A DNA stretch of 57,179 nucleotides from Pseudorhodoplanes sp. (GTDB lineage: Bacteria; Pseudomonadota; Alphaproteobacteria; Rhizobiales; Xanthobacteraceae): assembly GCA_022843165.1 (NCBI GenBank), contig JALHOD010000022.1:1-57179 (forward strand). Direction: 5' to 3'. The translations under genes and the position numbers were made by a program. This document shows, in pieces, positions 7,752 to 15,187 of the stretch. Below the pieces are notes generated by a model. It did not search any database. It was given only the letters and a program-made list of their open reading frames with translations, and had not been told where the DNA came from. Numbering within the stretch: position 1 is the stretch's first letter; each line of letters opens with the position of its first letter.

Positions 7752-8233
7752 CCGGCATGACTGTTGCCTCGCATTCGCAGACCGGCCTCGCCGGGCTGAT
7801 TGTCCGCGCCAATGCCGCGATGGCGTGCATCCCCTACTGGTTCGTGGCGCTGGTCGGACGCATTTCGATCGCCGCCGTGTTCTGGCGCTCCGGCCAGACC
7901 AAGCTGGACGGCTGGCATGTGTCGGACAGTGCAATCGAGCTGTTCCGCAACGAATACAAGCTGCCGGTGATCGACCCTGTGATCGCGGCTTATCTTGCGA
8001 CCTTTGCCGAGCATTTCTTTCCGGTCCTGCTCGTGATCGGCCTCGCCACGCGTTTCTCGGCGCTGGCGCTGCTGATCATGACGTTGGTGATCGAGATTTT
8101 CGTCTATCCCGACGCCTGGCCGACGCACGGCTCCTGGGCCGCGATCTTCCTGATGCTGATGGCGCAGGGCGCGGGCAAGATTTCGGTGGACGAACTGATC
8201 GCGCGGAGAAACCGGCCGGTGCAATCGCATTAG
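7748..8233 (+). CDS. DoxX-family membrane protein (HvfX/GigT-like)
   Basis: A 161-residue protein with four hydrophobic segments and the DoxX features RISIAAVFWRSGQTKL and the charged E-H pair in TFAEHFFPVLL. DoxX proteins are the usual last member of gig/hvf/buf operons. Their role there is not settled; help with redox balance or copper handling at the membrane is suggested. The start overlaps bufC by 4 bases (ATGA). The stop meets the end of the converging CDF gene. Confidence 0.85.
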   Translation: MTGMTVASHSQTGLAGLIVRANAAMACIPYWFVALVGRISIAAVFWRSGQTKLDGWHVSDSAIELFRNEYKLPVIDPVIAAYLATFAEHFFPVLLVIGLATRFSALALLIMTLVIEIFVYPDAWPTHGSWAAIFLMLMAQGAGKISVDELIARRNRPVQSH

Positions 8234-9150
8234 GGGTACGTGGCGTCCGCAAGAACACAATTCGCGCCAGCGTCGCACTCGATCTGCATCGTGACGTGCG
8301 TGATGCCGAACCGGCTCTCCAGGCCCTCGGCAACCCGCCGAAGAAACGCGTCACCCCGCTCTCCCTCCGGGATCACGAGGTGAACCGTCAGCGCCGTCAT
8401 TGTCGTGCTGATGGCCCAGATGTGGAGGTCGTGCAGATCGGTGACCCCGGGCAACGCGCGCAACCATTTCTCGACCGCGGGCCGGCTGACATTGTCGGGC
8501 ACGCCTTCCATGGTCAGGTGCAGCGCCGACTTGAACAGGCCGAAGGCCGACCAGGCGATCACCGCACTCACCAGAATGGCGGCGATCGGATCGACGACCG
8601 TCCAGCCGGTTGCCAGCATGAGCGCCGCCGATAAAACGACGGCCACCGACACTGCCGCATCGGCCGCCATGTGCAGGAAGGCGCCACGAATATTCAGGTC
8701 ATTGGCGCGGTCCTTGAGAAACAGCAGGGCGCTGGCTGTGTTGACCACAATGCCGGCACCGGCCACCCACATCACCGTCGTCGCTGAAACATTCTCCGGG
8801 ACACCGATGCGTTCGATGGCCTCCCGGACCAGCGCACCGACACCGATCAGGAGTATGATACCGTTCGCGAGCGCCGCCAAAATGGTGGCGCGGCCGAATC
8901 CGTAAGTGTGCCGCTCGTTTGGCTTCAGCCGGCTGAGGCCGATGGCGCCCCATGCGACAAGAAGACCGAACACGTCGGTCAGATTGTGCGCCGCGTCGGC
9001 CAGCAAGGCCAGCGAGCCCGTCAGGAACCCCGCCGCACCTTCAATCAGCACATAGCCGAGGTTGAGAGCCACAGCCCATTTGAAGGCACCGCCATGGTCC
9101 GGCGCGGCGGCGCGGGCATGTCCGTGGTCGTCGAGATGTTCATGCACCAT
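8230..9150 (-). CDS. Cation diffusion facilitator (CzcD/ZitB-like)
   Basis: A 306-residue metal exporter with six transmembrane helices and a cytoplasmic C-terminal domain. The paired metal sites are visible as LADAAHNLTDV (helix II) and HMAADAAVSV (helix V). The N-terminus is His/Asp-rich (MVHEHLDDHGHAR). Family members exchange Zn2+, Co2+ or Cd2+ for protons at the inner membrane. The start at MVHEHL (9150) is preferred over an earlier TTG-type frame start. It is last in a likely five-gene operon and converges on the bufferin operon. Confidence 0.9.
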   Translation of the reverse strand: MVHEHLDDHGHARAAAPDHGGAFKWAVALNLGYVLIEGAAGFLTGSLALLADAAHNLTDVFGLLVAWGAIGLSRLKPNERHTYGFGRATILAALANGIILLIGVGALVREAIERIGVPENVSATTVMWVAGAGIVVNTASALLFLKDRANDLNIRGAFLHMAADAAVSVAVVLSAALMLATGWTVVDPIAAILVSAVIAWSAFGLFKSALHLTMEGVPDNVSRPAVEKWLRALPGVTDLHDLHIWAISTTMTALTVHLVIPEGERGDAFLRRVAEGLESRFGITHVTMQIECDAGANCVLADATYP

Positions 9151-9191
9151 TGATGTCGGCTCACCGGCTGATATCTGAAGCAAGCCGCCCT

Positions 9192-9596
9192 TCAAGGCTT
9201 CCGAAGGATCGCGCCCTCCAGGCGCGTGGCGGCAGCGACCGTATTTGAAATGGTGCCATACTTTCGCACATTCGTGTGCAGCAGATCGAGTCTGCGGTCG
9301 TCCTCGTCTGTGTCGACGATAATTTCATAGTCGACCGAAACCATCTTCGGCGGACTGTCCTGCCGGACACCATGCAGCCGCACCTCCACGCCGCGCAGAT
9401 TGAATTTCAGCATCGGTATGGCCCGCTCGATGCCCTTGATCATGCAGGCCGCAATCGCAGCCAGGAACAATTCCGCTGGGTTGAAGGCGTCGGTGCGGCC
9501 GGCAACGTCGGTATCGAGAACGATTTCGGCACCCTTGCAGCGCGCCAGACTCCCGTGAGTATCCATGCGATGCGCAGAAACGCGATATTCGAGCAT
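9192..9596 (-). CDS. OsmC-family peroxiredoxin-like protein
   Basis: A 134-residue protein with the OsmC fold: NPAELFLAAIAACMIKGIERA carries the second conserved cysteine (Cys51), and the start MLEYRVSAHRMDTHGSLARCKG contains another cysteine at residue 20. OsmC/Ohr proteins reduce organic peroxides, but the pair here is not placed exactly as in classical OsmC (usually about 60 residues apart), so activity is uncertain. It lies 41 bases before the CDF gene and 31 bases after the TAXI gene on the same strand. Confidence 0.78.
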   Translation of the reverse strand: MLEYRVSAHRMDTHGSLARCKGAEIVLDTDVAGRTDAFNPAELFLAAIAACMIKGIERAIPMLKFNLRGVEVRLHGVRQDSPPKMVSVDYEIIVDTDEDDRRLDLLHTNVRKYGTISNTVAAATRLEGAILRKP

Positions 9597-9627
9597 GGAG
9601 AGCCTCCTTTAGATCCAATAGAGCGGA

Positions 9628-10914
9628 TCAGCCCAGTTCGCTGCGCCGCTTGTCCAGAATCGCGCCGATGCGCGTGAGCAGAAGCTCGAAAGCCGGCTGC
9701 TGGTCGGAATCTATCCCGCCCTCGAAAATCAGTCGCGACGTCTGCGCCACAAGCTGATCGATCCGCCGCTCGATCATGTCGATATCTGCCGGCGTCGGCG
9801 CCACGCGCGCGGCATCCATCAACGAGAGCAACTCCGCATGCTCGCTGCGCACGAGTTCGCGCCGCCGGGGAAAGGCCATGCTGAAAAGCCATGTTGCAAG
9901 CGAAACCACCCCGCCGAAGCCGAACAACATCAGCCACAGATAATCGCTATATTGTTCAAGGAATCCCGTCTCGCTCGCGTCATAATAAGTAACCGCACCT
10001 GGGTGGACATAAAATGAGGAGTCGCGCTCCGTCGACAAAGCCTCGATACGGGCGGCGGCCTGATATTCGCCCGCCAAGGCCTGACGCAGTGTGAACAACT
10101 GCTTCGTGAATTCATAGACCGCGCCCGAGGAAAGGCTGCGATGCGCCATGATCAGCGCCGGAAAAGTCACGGTGGCTATCGCCTCGGCTGGCAAAGCCGG
10201 GGTGGTGCGGATCTCCCCCGGCGCCACTTCCGTACCGGTGAAGATCGGGTTTCGCCGTACCAGCGCAGCGGCGTCGTGAATAGGAACAAGAACCGGCGGA
10301 GTCCCCACAGCGTCATGAAATGCCTTGATCGCCTGGTTGATGCCGCGCCCGCCTCGTGGCCCTGCCACGAATAGAGCGTCGATCTCATTATTCGCTGCGG
10401 CCTTGCTGACGGCGTCGGGCGAGCCCAATGGCACGATCTCGATTGCCTCGGAGAGCAATCCATAAAATTCCGCCAATCGTTCGAGCAAGTTCCTGTTTCC
10501 CAGTCCTTGCCCCAGCACACCGATCTTTCGCCCCCGCATGTCTGAAAAACGCGAGATCCCCGCATCCGGATGCGCAGCCAGAACCACGATCAACTGGTGC
10601 AGGATGGCAACGCCGTGGCCCGAGGTCGGCAAGGTCAGATCGGATCGCACGACCGCCAGGTCGACCTTCCCGGCATCGAGCGCTGCTGCTGTCTGCCGGT
10701 TGTCGGCATAGGCCTGTACGATCAATCGGACGGACGCTTTTTCGCGGTTTAAGGCGTGCGCAAGGGCGGCGAGAAATTGCGCAGGCTCGCTGCCAGCGGG
10801 TGCGACTGCAATTCGCAACGTGTAGGGAACAAAAAGGATGTACCACGCCGTGACCACCGCCGTGAGCAGCGCAAACAACAGCGCGGCACGGCGAAGGATC
10901 TCACGCTTGGTCAT
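9628..10914 (-). CDS. TAXI-family TRAP solute-binding protein with membrane anchors
   Basis: A 428-residue protein. It has an N-terminal membrane helix (residues 8-28), then a TAXI-type binding domain (about 32-310) starting TLRIAVAPAGSEPAQFLAALAHAL with GRKIGVLGQGLGNRNLLERL, then a second helix (about 320-345) and a charged coiled tail. No TRAP permease gene is next to it. Anchored, permease-free versions of this kind are known in Rhizobiales and may act in sensing or scaffolding. The ligand is unknown. Confidence 0.78.
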   Translation of the reverse strand: MTKREILRRAALLFALLTAVVTAWYILFVPYTLRIAVAPAGSEPAQFLAALAHALNREKASVRLIVQAYADNRQTAAALDAGKVDLAVVRSDLTLPTSGHGVAILHQLIVVLAAHPDAGISRFSDMRGRKIGVLGQGLGNRNLLERLAEFYGLLSEAIEIVPLGSPDAVSKAAANNEIDALFVAGPRGGRGINQAIKAFHDAVGTPPVLVPIHDAAALVRRNPIFTGTEVAPGEIRTTPALPAEAIATVTFPALIMAHRSLSSGAVYEFTKQLFTLRQALAGEYQAAARIEALSTERDSSFYVHPGAVTYYDASETGFLEQYSDYLWLMLFGFGGVVSLATWLFSMAFPRRRELVRSEHAELLSLMDAARVAPTPADIDMIERRIDQLVAQTSRLIFEGGIDSDQQPAFELLLTRIGAILDKRRSELG

Positions 10915-11045
10915 CGGGGCATCCCCGGAAGCTCGCCATAGTCAATCATATCACCATCGATACCGCCTGCAGCACTACGTCTGCGCACGAAATCGCCCCA
11001 CGACCGCCGCCGCGGGGCGCCCTATCGCATCGGAAAACGGTCCGG

Positions 11046-11519
11046 CTATTTCGCCGACTTGACCTCGATCTTTTTGGCCTGCGCGGGCGCCGGCTTCGGC
11101 ACCGTCACCTTCAGCACGCCATTGGCGATCGTGGCCTTGATCGCATTGGCGTCGACGCCGCTCGGCACTTCCAGCGTGCGCGAGAATGAGCCGTAGCTGC
11201 GCTCGATCAGACGGTAATTCTTGTCCTTCTCTTCCTTCTCGGCTTTCTTCTCGCCGCGGATGGTCAGGATATTGTCGGACAGGTTGATCTGAACATCCTT
11301 CTCCTCCAGGCCCGGCAGTTCGGCCGTGATCTCGATCTCCTTGTCGGATTCCACCACGTCGGTCGCCGGCATCAGGTCGCGAGCGCCGAAGGAGGGCAAG
11401 CCCCGCCCGAATTCCTCGAGCATGCGGTCAAGCTCCCGGTGCAGATTGGCAAAAGGATGAAAATCCTGTCGCGCAACATTGCCGCTGCGGCCAACGGGAA
11501 TGAGGGATTTCAGATTCAT
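11046..11519 (-). CDS. Hsp20 small heat-shock protein
   Basis: A 157-residue small heat-shock protein. The alpha-crystallin domain spans about residues 47-145 and shows MPATDVVESDKEIEITAELPG and ANGVLKVTVPK. The tail is Lys/Ala-rich. The start at MNLKSL is fixed by GGAGGT just upstream. It holds unfolding proteins as oligomers in the cytoplasm. It lies 90 bases after the CBS-BON gene on the same strand, and Hsp20 plus CBS genes are often FixK-controlled in Bradyrhizobium relatives. Confidence 0.92.
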   Translation of the reverse strand: MNLKSLIPVGRSGNVARQDFHPFANLHRELDRMLEEFGRGLPSFGARDLMPATDVVESDKEIEITAELPGLEEKDVQINLSDNILTIRGEKKAEKEEKDKNYRLIERSYGSFSRTLEVPSGVDANAIKATIANGVLKVTVPKPAPAQAKKIEVKSAK

Positions 11520-11609
11520 GACGACCTCCACTCGTTAAACGCCGTTCCTCACGGCGGACAGATTTATCGCCTCAGCGCGCGATCATGGCCTTGACCGGCG
11601 TCACAAGCG

Positions 11610-12341
11610 TCACGGCGTGGCGCCGCCGGCCCGCATTTCGTCGGATTCCAGCGCCATGCCCGAGACCGGCTCGATCCAGACCAGATGATCGCGGACCTTC
11701 TTCACGCCCGGCACGTTTTCCGCCAGTACCTTCAGCGCCGCGCGCTGGCGCTCGTCCAGCACGCAGCCGCTCAGGGTCACGACGCCCTCGCGCACGATCA
11801 CGTCGACGCTGGTCACCGGCGCCCATTTTTCGGCCTTCAGGTCGGCGAAAATCTTTTCGCGGATCGTCGCATCGTCGGTGGAGGCCGGCGCCATCTCGTG
11901 CGTCAGGCTTGCGAGGGCGCGCAGCAGATTGGCGCGGGTCACGATCCCGGCCAGCCTGTCGCCGCGCAGGACCGGAATGCGTTTGATGTGGTGACGCTCC
12001 ATCAGGGCCACGATGTCGTCGAGCGGCGTGTCTTCGGTCGCCGTCTTCACATCGCCGGTCATTACCTCCGACACCTTGCGGCCATGCGCCTTGACGTATT
12101 GATCGGCCAGTAGGCCGGGGCCCATCAGGAACTCGATCCAGCGCGGCTGGGTGAATTGCGTGCCGGCTTCGGCGCGGCGCAGGAAATCGCCTTCGGTCAC
12201 CATGCCGGCCAGACGGCCCTCGGCATCGACCACCGGCAATCCGCTGATCTTCTTTTGCAGCATCAGGCGAATGGCGTGGCTGATCGGGGCGTCGGTCTCG
12301 ACCGACACAACCGGCTGCGTCATCACATCGCGCGCCTTCAT
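11610..12341 (-). CDS. CBS-pair and BON domain protein
   Basis: A 243-residue protein with two CBS domains (about 1-60 and 95-150: MKARDVMTQPVVSVETDAPI and KVSEVMTGDVKTATEDTPL) followed by a BON domain (about 163-228). CBS pairs bind adenine nucleotides and BON domains bind membranes or lipids, so a role in energy or stress sensing near the membrane is likely. The ATG at 12341 has an ideal GGAGG. A FixK/FNR-like box lies 55 bases upstream, and this would be the first gene of the operon. Confidence 0.9.
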   Translation of the reverse strand: MKARDVMTQPVVSVETDAPISHAIRLMLQKKISGLPVVDAEGRLAGMVTEGDFLRRAEAGTQFTQPRWIEFLMGPGLLADQYVKAHGRKVSEVMTGDVKTATEDTPLDDIVALMERHHIKRIPVLRGDRLAGIVTRANLLRALASLTHEMAPASTDDATIREKIFADLKAEKWAPVTSVDVIVREGVVTLSGCVLDERQRAALKVLAENVPGVKKVRDHLVWIEPVSGMALESDEMRAGGATP

Positions 12342-12657
12342 GACCCCGCCTCCTTTATCAAAGATAAAGTCTGGCAATCGGTGCGGGCAGCCTCCTTGCG
12401 ATAGATCAAGAAGCCCTTGCGCGGCCCGGGATCATTTGAATTTAACTCAATCCGGCCGGCGGAATGAGACCATGATCACAAGCTCAAATCCGGGCAATAT
12501 CGTCTTATTCGCGCAAGCCGAACCCCAAAATCGCCAGGCCCCGCAATCTCGGGACTTTCCCCATCCGCGCTGCCGTCGAACGGCATGAGCCCGCGGTGCA
12601 GTTCTTCAACCGTAAGGGTCAGCAGCGCTCAGCCTGACCGCTGAGCCCTCAGTCGGG
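12342..12657. other. Gene-free spacer with a FixK-like site
   Basis: This 316-base spacer holds the leader and FixK-like box of the CBS-BON gene. The rest (12420-12657) contains only a 38-codon frame (12472-12588) without family likeness, and short inverted GGTCAG/CTGACC arms near 12618-12641 at the end of the MarR gene. Confidence 0.6.
12396..12409 (-). promoter_or_regulatory. FixK/FNR-like box
   Basis: TTGC-N6-TCAA fits the Bradyrhizobium FixK2 consensus TTG(A/C)-N6-(T/G)CAA. Its centre (12402.5) is about 61 bases upstream of the CBS-BON start. If the box sits at -41.5, transcription would begin near 12361, and a TTTATC-like -10 element lies at the right place (about 12362-12372, minus strand). 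Confidence 0.55.
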
Positions 12658-13155
12658 CTAGCGCTTGCGCGGGCGCCGCGGCCCGCCTGGCACGTCCGCC
12701 GCCGCATGCCCGCGATGCTCGGCGATGTTCTGGTACATCCGCCGCAGCACCGTCTTCACCAGTGCGATGTCCTTGGCCGGCAGATTGCCGAACGCGGCCT
12801 CTTCGTCGGCCAGCATTTTCGGAACCAGGTCCTCGACCACGCCCAGTCCCTTTCTTGTCAAACGCACCGTCACCTCGCGGTTGTTGGTGTTCGAGCGCGT
12901 GCGGGTGACAAAGCCTTTCTTCGCCGCGCCGGTGATCAGCCGCGACACCGTGGGTGGATCAAGGCTGGTGGCGTCCGCCAGATCGACCTGACGCATCTCG
13001 CCGCGATGCGCCAGCACCGCCAGCATGCGCCAGAGCGGAATCGTCAGGTGAAAATGCTTGAGGCCGGGCGAGGCGAAATCCACCATCGCGGCGCCCACGC
13101 GGTTGATCAGGAAGGGCAGCCGGTCGGTCAGGTCGTAGATTTTGCGGGGGGTCAC
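12658..13155 (-). CDS. MarR-family transcriptional regulator
   Basis: A 165-residue winged-helix regulator: a dimerisation helix at the start (MTPRKIYDLTDRLPFLINRV), then MRQVDLADATSLDPPTVSRLI as the recognition helix and NNREVTVRLTRKG as the wing. It diverges from the flavin reductase gene, and a 13-bp palindrome with flanking TTTACAA repeats lies in the spacer. It probably represses the monooxygenase genes until an aromatic or phenolic ligand binds; the ligand is unknown. Confidence 0.88.
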   Translation of the reverse strand: MTPRKIYDLTDRLPFLINRVGAAMVDFASPGLKHFHLTIPLWRMLAVLAHRGEMRQVDLADATSLDPPTVSRLITGAAKKGFVTRTRSNTNNREVTVRLTRKGLGVVEDLVPKMLADEEAAFGNLPAKDIALVKTVLRRMYQNIAEHRGHAAADVPGGPRRPRKR

Positions 13156-13294
13156 GGGCGGCAGACTCAGCTCCTGGCAATGGCGGGCATTGTCGCCGAA
13201 AGCCCTTGTCTGTCAACGCGAAGGCGCCCCCTGCGATTTTGTTGAGCCGCAACCGGACCGGCCTCACGCCGCGCCGCCAGCGCGTACGAGTACA

Positions 13295-13316
13295 TTTACA
13301 ACAGTTGTATTTACAA
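13295..13316. promoter_or_regulatory. Candidate MarR operator
   Basis: TACAAC-A-GTTGTA (13297-13309) is a perfect palindrome around one central base. TTTACAA occurs twice in direct orientation (13295-13301 and 13310-13316). It lies 62 bases before the flavin reductase start, in the AT-rich part of the divergent spacer, where a repressor would block the promoter. Confidence 0.55.
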
Positions 13317-13370
13317 GTATCATGCCCGGCAACGATAAGGAACACGGCCCGGAAACGAGGAGCGGCCAGC

Positions 13371-13895
13371 ATGGCGCAGGATCTGTGCAAGGCGGAATTC
13401 CGCAAGGCGATGCGCCGGCTGACCAGCGCGGTCACCGTCATCACCACCGCGCATGGCGACAGCCGCTACGGCATGACCGCGACCGCCGTTACCTCGGTCT
13501 GCGCCGATCCGCCGGCCCTGCTCATCTGCATCAACCGTTCCGCCAGCCTGCACGAGCCGCTCATCCGGTCGGTCCGCTTTTGCGTCAACATCCTGCTGGC
13601 CGAACAGACCGGCATCGCCGGCGCTTTCAGCGGCGGCGTGCCGCAGGAACTGCGTTTTGCTGAAGGCGCCTGGTCCGCGGACGATGCCGGCGTGCCCTTC
13701 CTGCGCGAGGCGCAGGCCAATATCTTCTGCGAGGCCGACGCCATGTCGAGCTATGGCACCCACAGCATCATCGTCGGGAAGGTGTCGGATGTGCTGGTGG
13801 CCGGCCGCGTCACGCCGCTGCTCTACCAGGACGGACAATATACGGTGGGCCTCGGCGAAGGCGTGGACTGGGTGGTCCCAGTCGCGGGCTGGTGA
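13371..13895 (+). CDS. Flavin reductase (HpaC-like small component)
   Basis: A 174-residue flavin reductase domain protein with the family signature (TSAVTVITTAHGDSRYGMTATAVTSVCADPPALLICIN). It uses NAD(P)H to make reduced FMN or FAD for a partner monooxygenase. The next gene is a luciferase-like FMN monooxygenase, so the two should form one two-component oxygenase. The ATG at 13371 begins MAQDLCKAEF, the usual family start. Control by the divergent MarR protein is likely. Confidence 0.9.
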   Translation: MAQDLCKAEFRKAMRRLTSAVTVITTAHGDSRYGMTATAVTSVCADPPALLICINRSASLHEPLIRSVRFCVNILLAEQTGIAGAFSGGVPQELRFAEGAWSADDAGVPFLREAQANIFCEADAMSSYGTHSIIVGKVSDVLVAGRVTPLLYQDGQYTVGLGEGVDWVVPVAGW

Positions 13896-13900
13896 ATGTC

Positions 13901-14011
13901 CTCACCCTTCGAGACGCGCGAACTGACGTTCGCGCTCCTCAGGGCGAGGCCGCAAAGAAATAGCGTCATCCTGAGGAGCCCGAGCGCAGCGAGGGCGTCT
14001 CGAAGGATGAG
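13901..14011. repeat. Palindromic repeat element with nested inverted repeats
   Basis: Outer arms of 17 bases with one mismatch (13901-13917 and 13995-14011, core TTCGAGACGC/GCGTCTCGAA) enclose perfect 10-base arms GCTCCTCAGG (13934-13943) and CCTGAGGAGC (13970-13979). The sequence type (CCTGAGGAGC...GTCTCGAAGGATGA) is a dispersed repeat in Bradyrhizobium-like genomes. It fills nearly the whole gap between the two monooxygenase component genes. Confidence 0.8.
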
Positions 14012-14029
14012 GCAACCAAGGAGGAGCAC

Positions 14030-15106
14030 ATGGAATTCGGATATTTCACGCTGTCCGACAATCACTACGAGGGCAACACCCGCGACGCCAACACGTTCGT
14101 GCAGGACCTCACCGCCGAAGCCCTTTATGCCGACCAGCTCGGCATGCATTCGGCATGGATCGGCGAGCATCACTTCAACTCGCTCGGCGTGAATTCCTCG
14201 CCCGAAATGGTGCTGGCCTATATCGCCGCGAAGACCAAGCACATCCGCCTCGCGCCGGCCGTCACCGTGCTGCCGCTGCACAATCCGATCCGCGTCGCCG
14301 AGCAATGGGCAACGCTCGATCTTCTGTCGGGTGGCCGCGTCGATTTCGCCGCCGGCCGCGGCTATGACCGCCGCGAATACATCCCCTTCGGCGTGTCGTT
14401 CGACAACAACCAGTCGATCTTCGACGAGGGCATGGAGGTTCTGCGCAACCTGTGGAATTCCGGCGGCAAGCGCATCGACCACAAGGGCCAGCATTTTCAC
14501 TTCGAGGACGTGCGCATCACGCCGCAGCCGTTGCAGCACCCGATGCCGATGTATGTCGCATCTTTCTCCAAGCCCTCGATCGAACTCGCCGCGCGGCTGA
14601 ATTGCGGCCTGATCGTCGCGCCCTTCGCCGCCGCCATGAGTTTTGGCGGCCTGAAGCAGGTGGCCGACCTCTATCACGAGAGTTGCGCCAAATACGGCAC
14701 CAAGCCGCATCGCCTGATGTGCAGCTACTTCACGCATTTCGCCGACGACGATGCGAGCGAGAAGGCGCAGCGCGCCCGCCAGATCCGCTACTACAAGGAA
14801 TGCGTGATCCCCTCCTTCCCGGGCGACCCCAAGACCGCGCCGCCCAGCTACCGCTATTTCATCGACATGGTGGAGCGCCTGCACAAGGTGAAGCCGGAAG
14901 ACCTCACAGAGAACTCCGTACTGATCGGCAACTCCGCGCGCATCACTGAGATCCTGAAGAAGGTGGAAGCCGCCGGCTTCGACGAGGTCATCCTCTACTT
15001 CAATGTCGGCATGAAGCCGCACAAGCAGGTGAAGGAAGAGATGGACCGCTTCATGAAGGAAGTCGCGCCCCAATTCGAAGGCAAGCACAGGCTGCGCGCG
15101 GCCTGA
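14030..15106 (+). CDS. LLM-class flavin-dependent monooxygenase
   Basis: A 358-residue luciferase-like monooxygenase. Family landmarks are WIGEHHFNSLG near residue 44, RLAPAVTVLPLHNPIRVAEQWATLDLLSGGRVDFAAGRG at about 73-110, and a C-terminal FDEVILYFNVG. It would oxidise an unknown substrate with reduced FMN from the upstream flavin reductase. A GGAGG stands at 14020-14024 before the ATG. A strong bidirectional terminator follows. Confidence 0.9.
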   Translation: MEFGYFTLSDNHYEGNTRDANTFVQDLTAEALYADQLGMHSAWIGEHHFNSLGVNSSPEMVLAYIAAKTKHIRLAPAVTVLPLHNPIRVAEQWATLDLLSGGRVDFAAGRGYDRREYIPFGVSFDNNQSIFDEGMEVLRNLWNSGGKRIDHKGQHFHFEDVRITPQPLQHPMPMYVASFSKPSIELAARLNCGLIVAPFAAAMSFGGLKQVADLYHESCAKYGTKPHRLMCSYFTHFADDDASEKAQRARQIRYYKECVIPSFPGDPKTAPPSYRYFIDMVERLHKVKPEDLTENSVLIGNSARITEILKKVEAAGFDEVILYFNVGMKPHKQVKEEMDRFMKEVAPQFEGKHRLRAA

Positions 15107-15141
15107 CACGTCTGCGTCGCGGCCGTCGGCGCACAAATGTA

Positions 15142-15173
15142 AAAGCGCGGGCGATGAGAATCGCCCGCGCTTT
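15142..15173. terminator. Bidirectional terminator
   Basis: A perfect 14-bp stem (15142-15155 and 15160-15173) closes on GAGA. A-rich on the left and T-rich on the right, it serves both the monooxygenase gene and the converging Spy-like gene. Confidence 0.88.
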
Positions 15174-15187
15174 GCTGTTCGCAGCCC

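Noticed and set aside
12437-12451. TTGA-N7-TCAA as a second FixK/FNR box
   Set aside because: The spacer is 7 rather than the required 6 bases.
12472-12588. A 38-codon frame starting MITSSNPGN
   Set aside because: Weak ribosome site and no recognisable feature; too little to call a gene.
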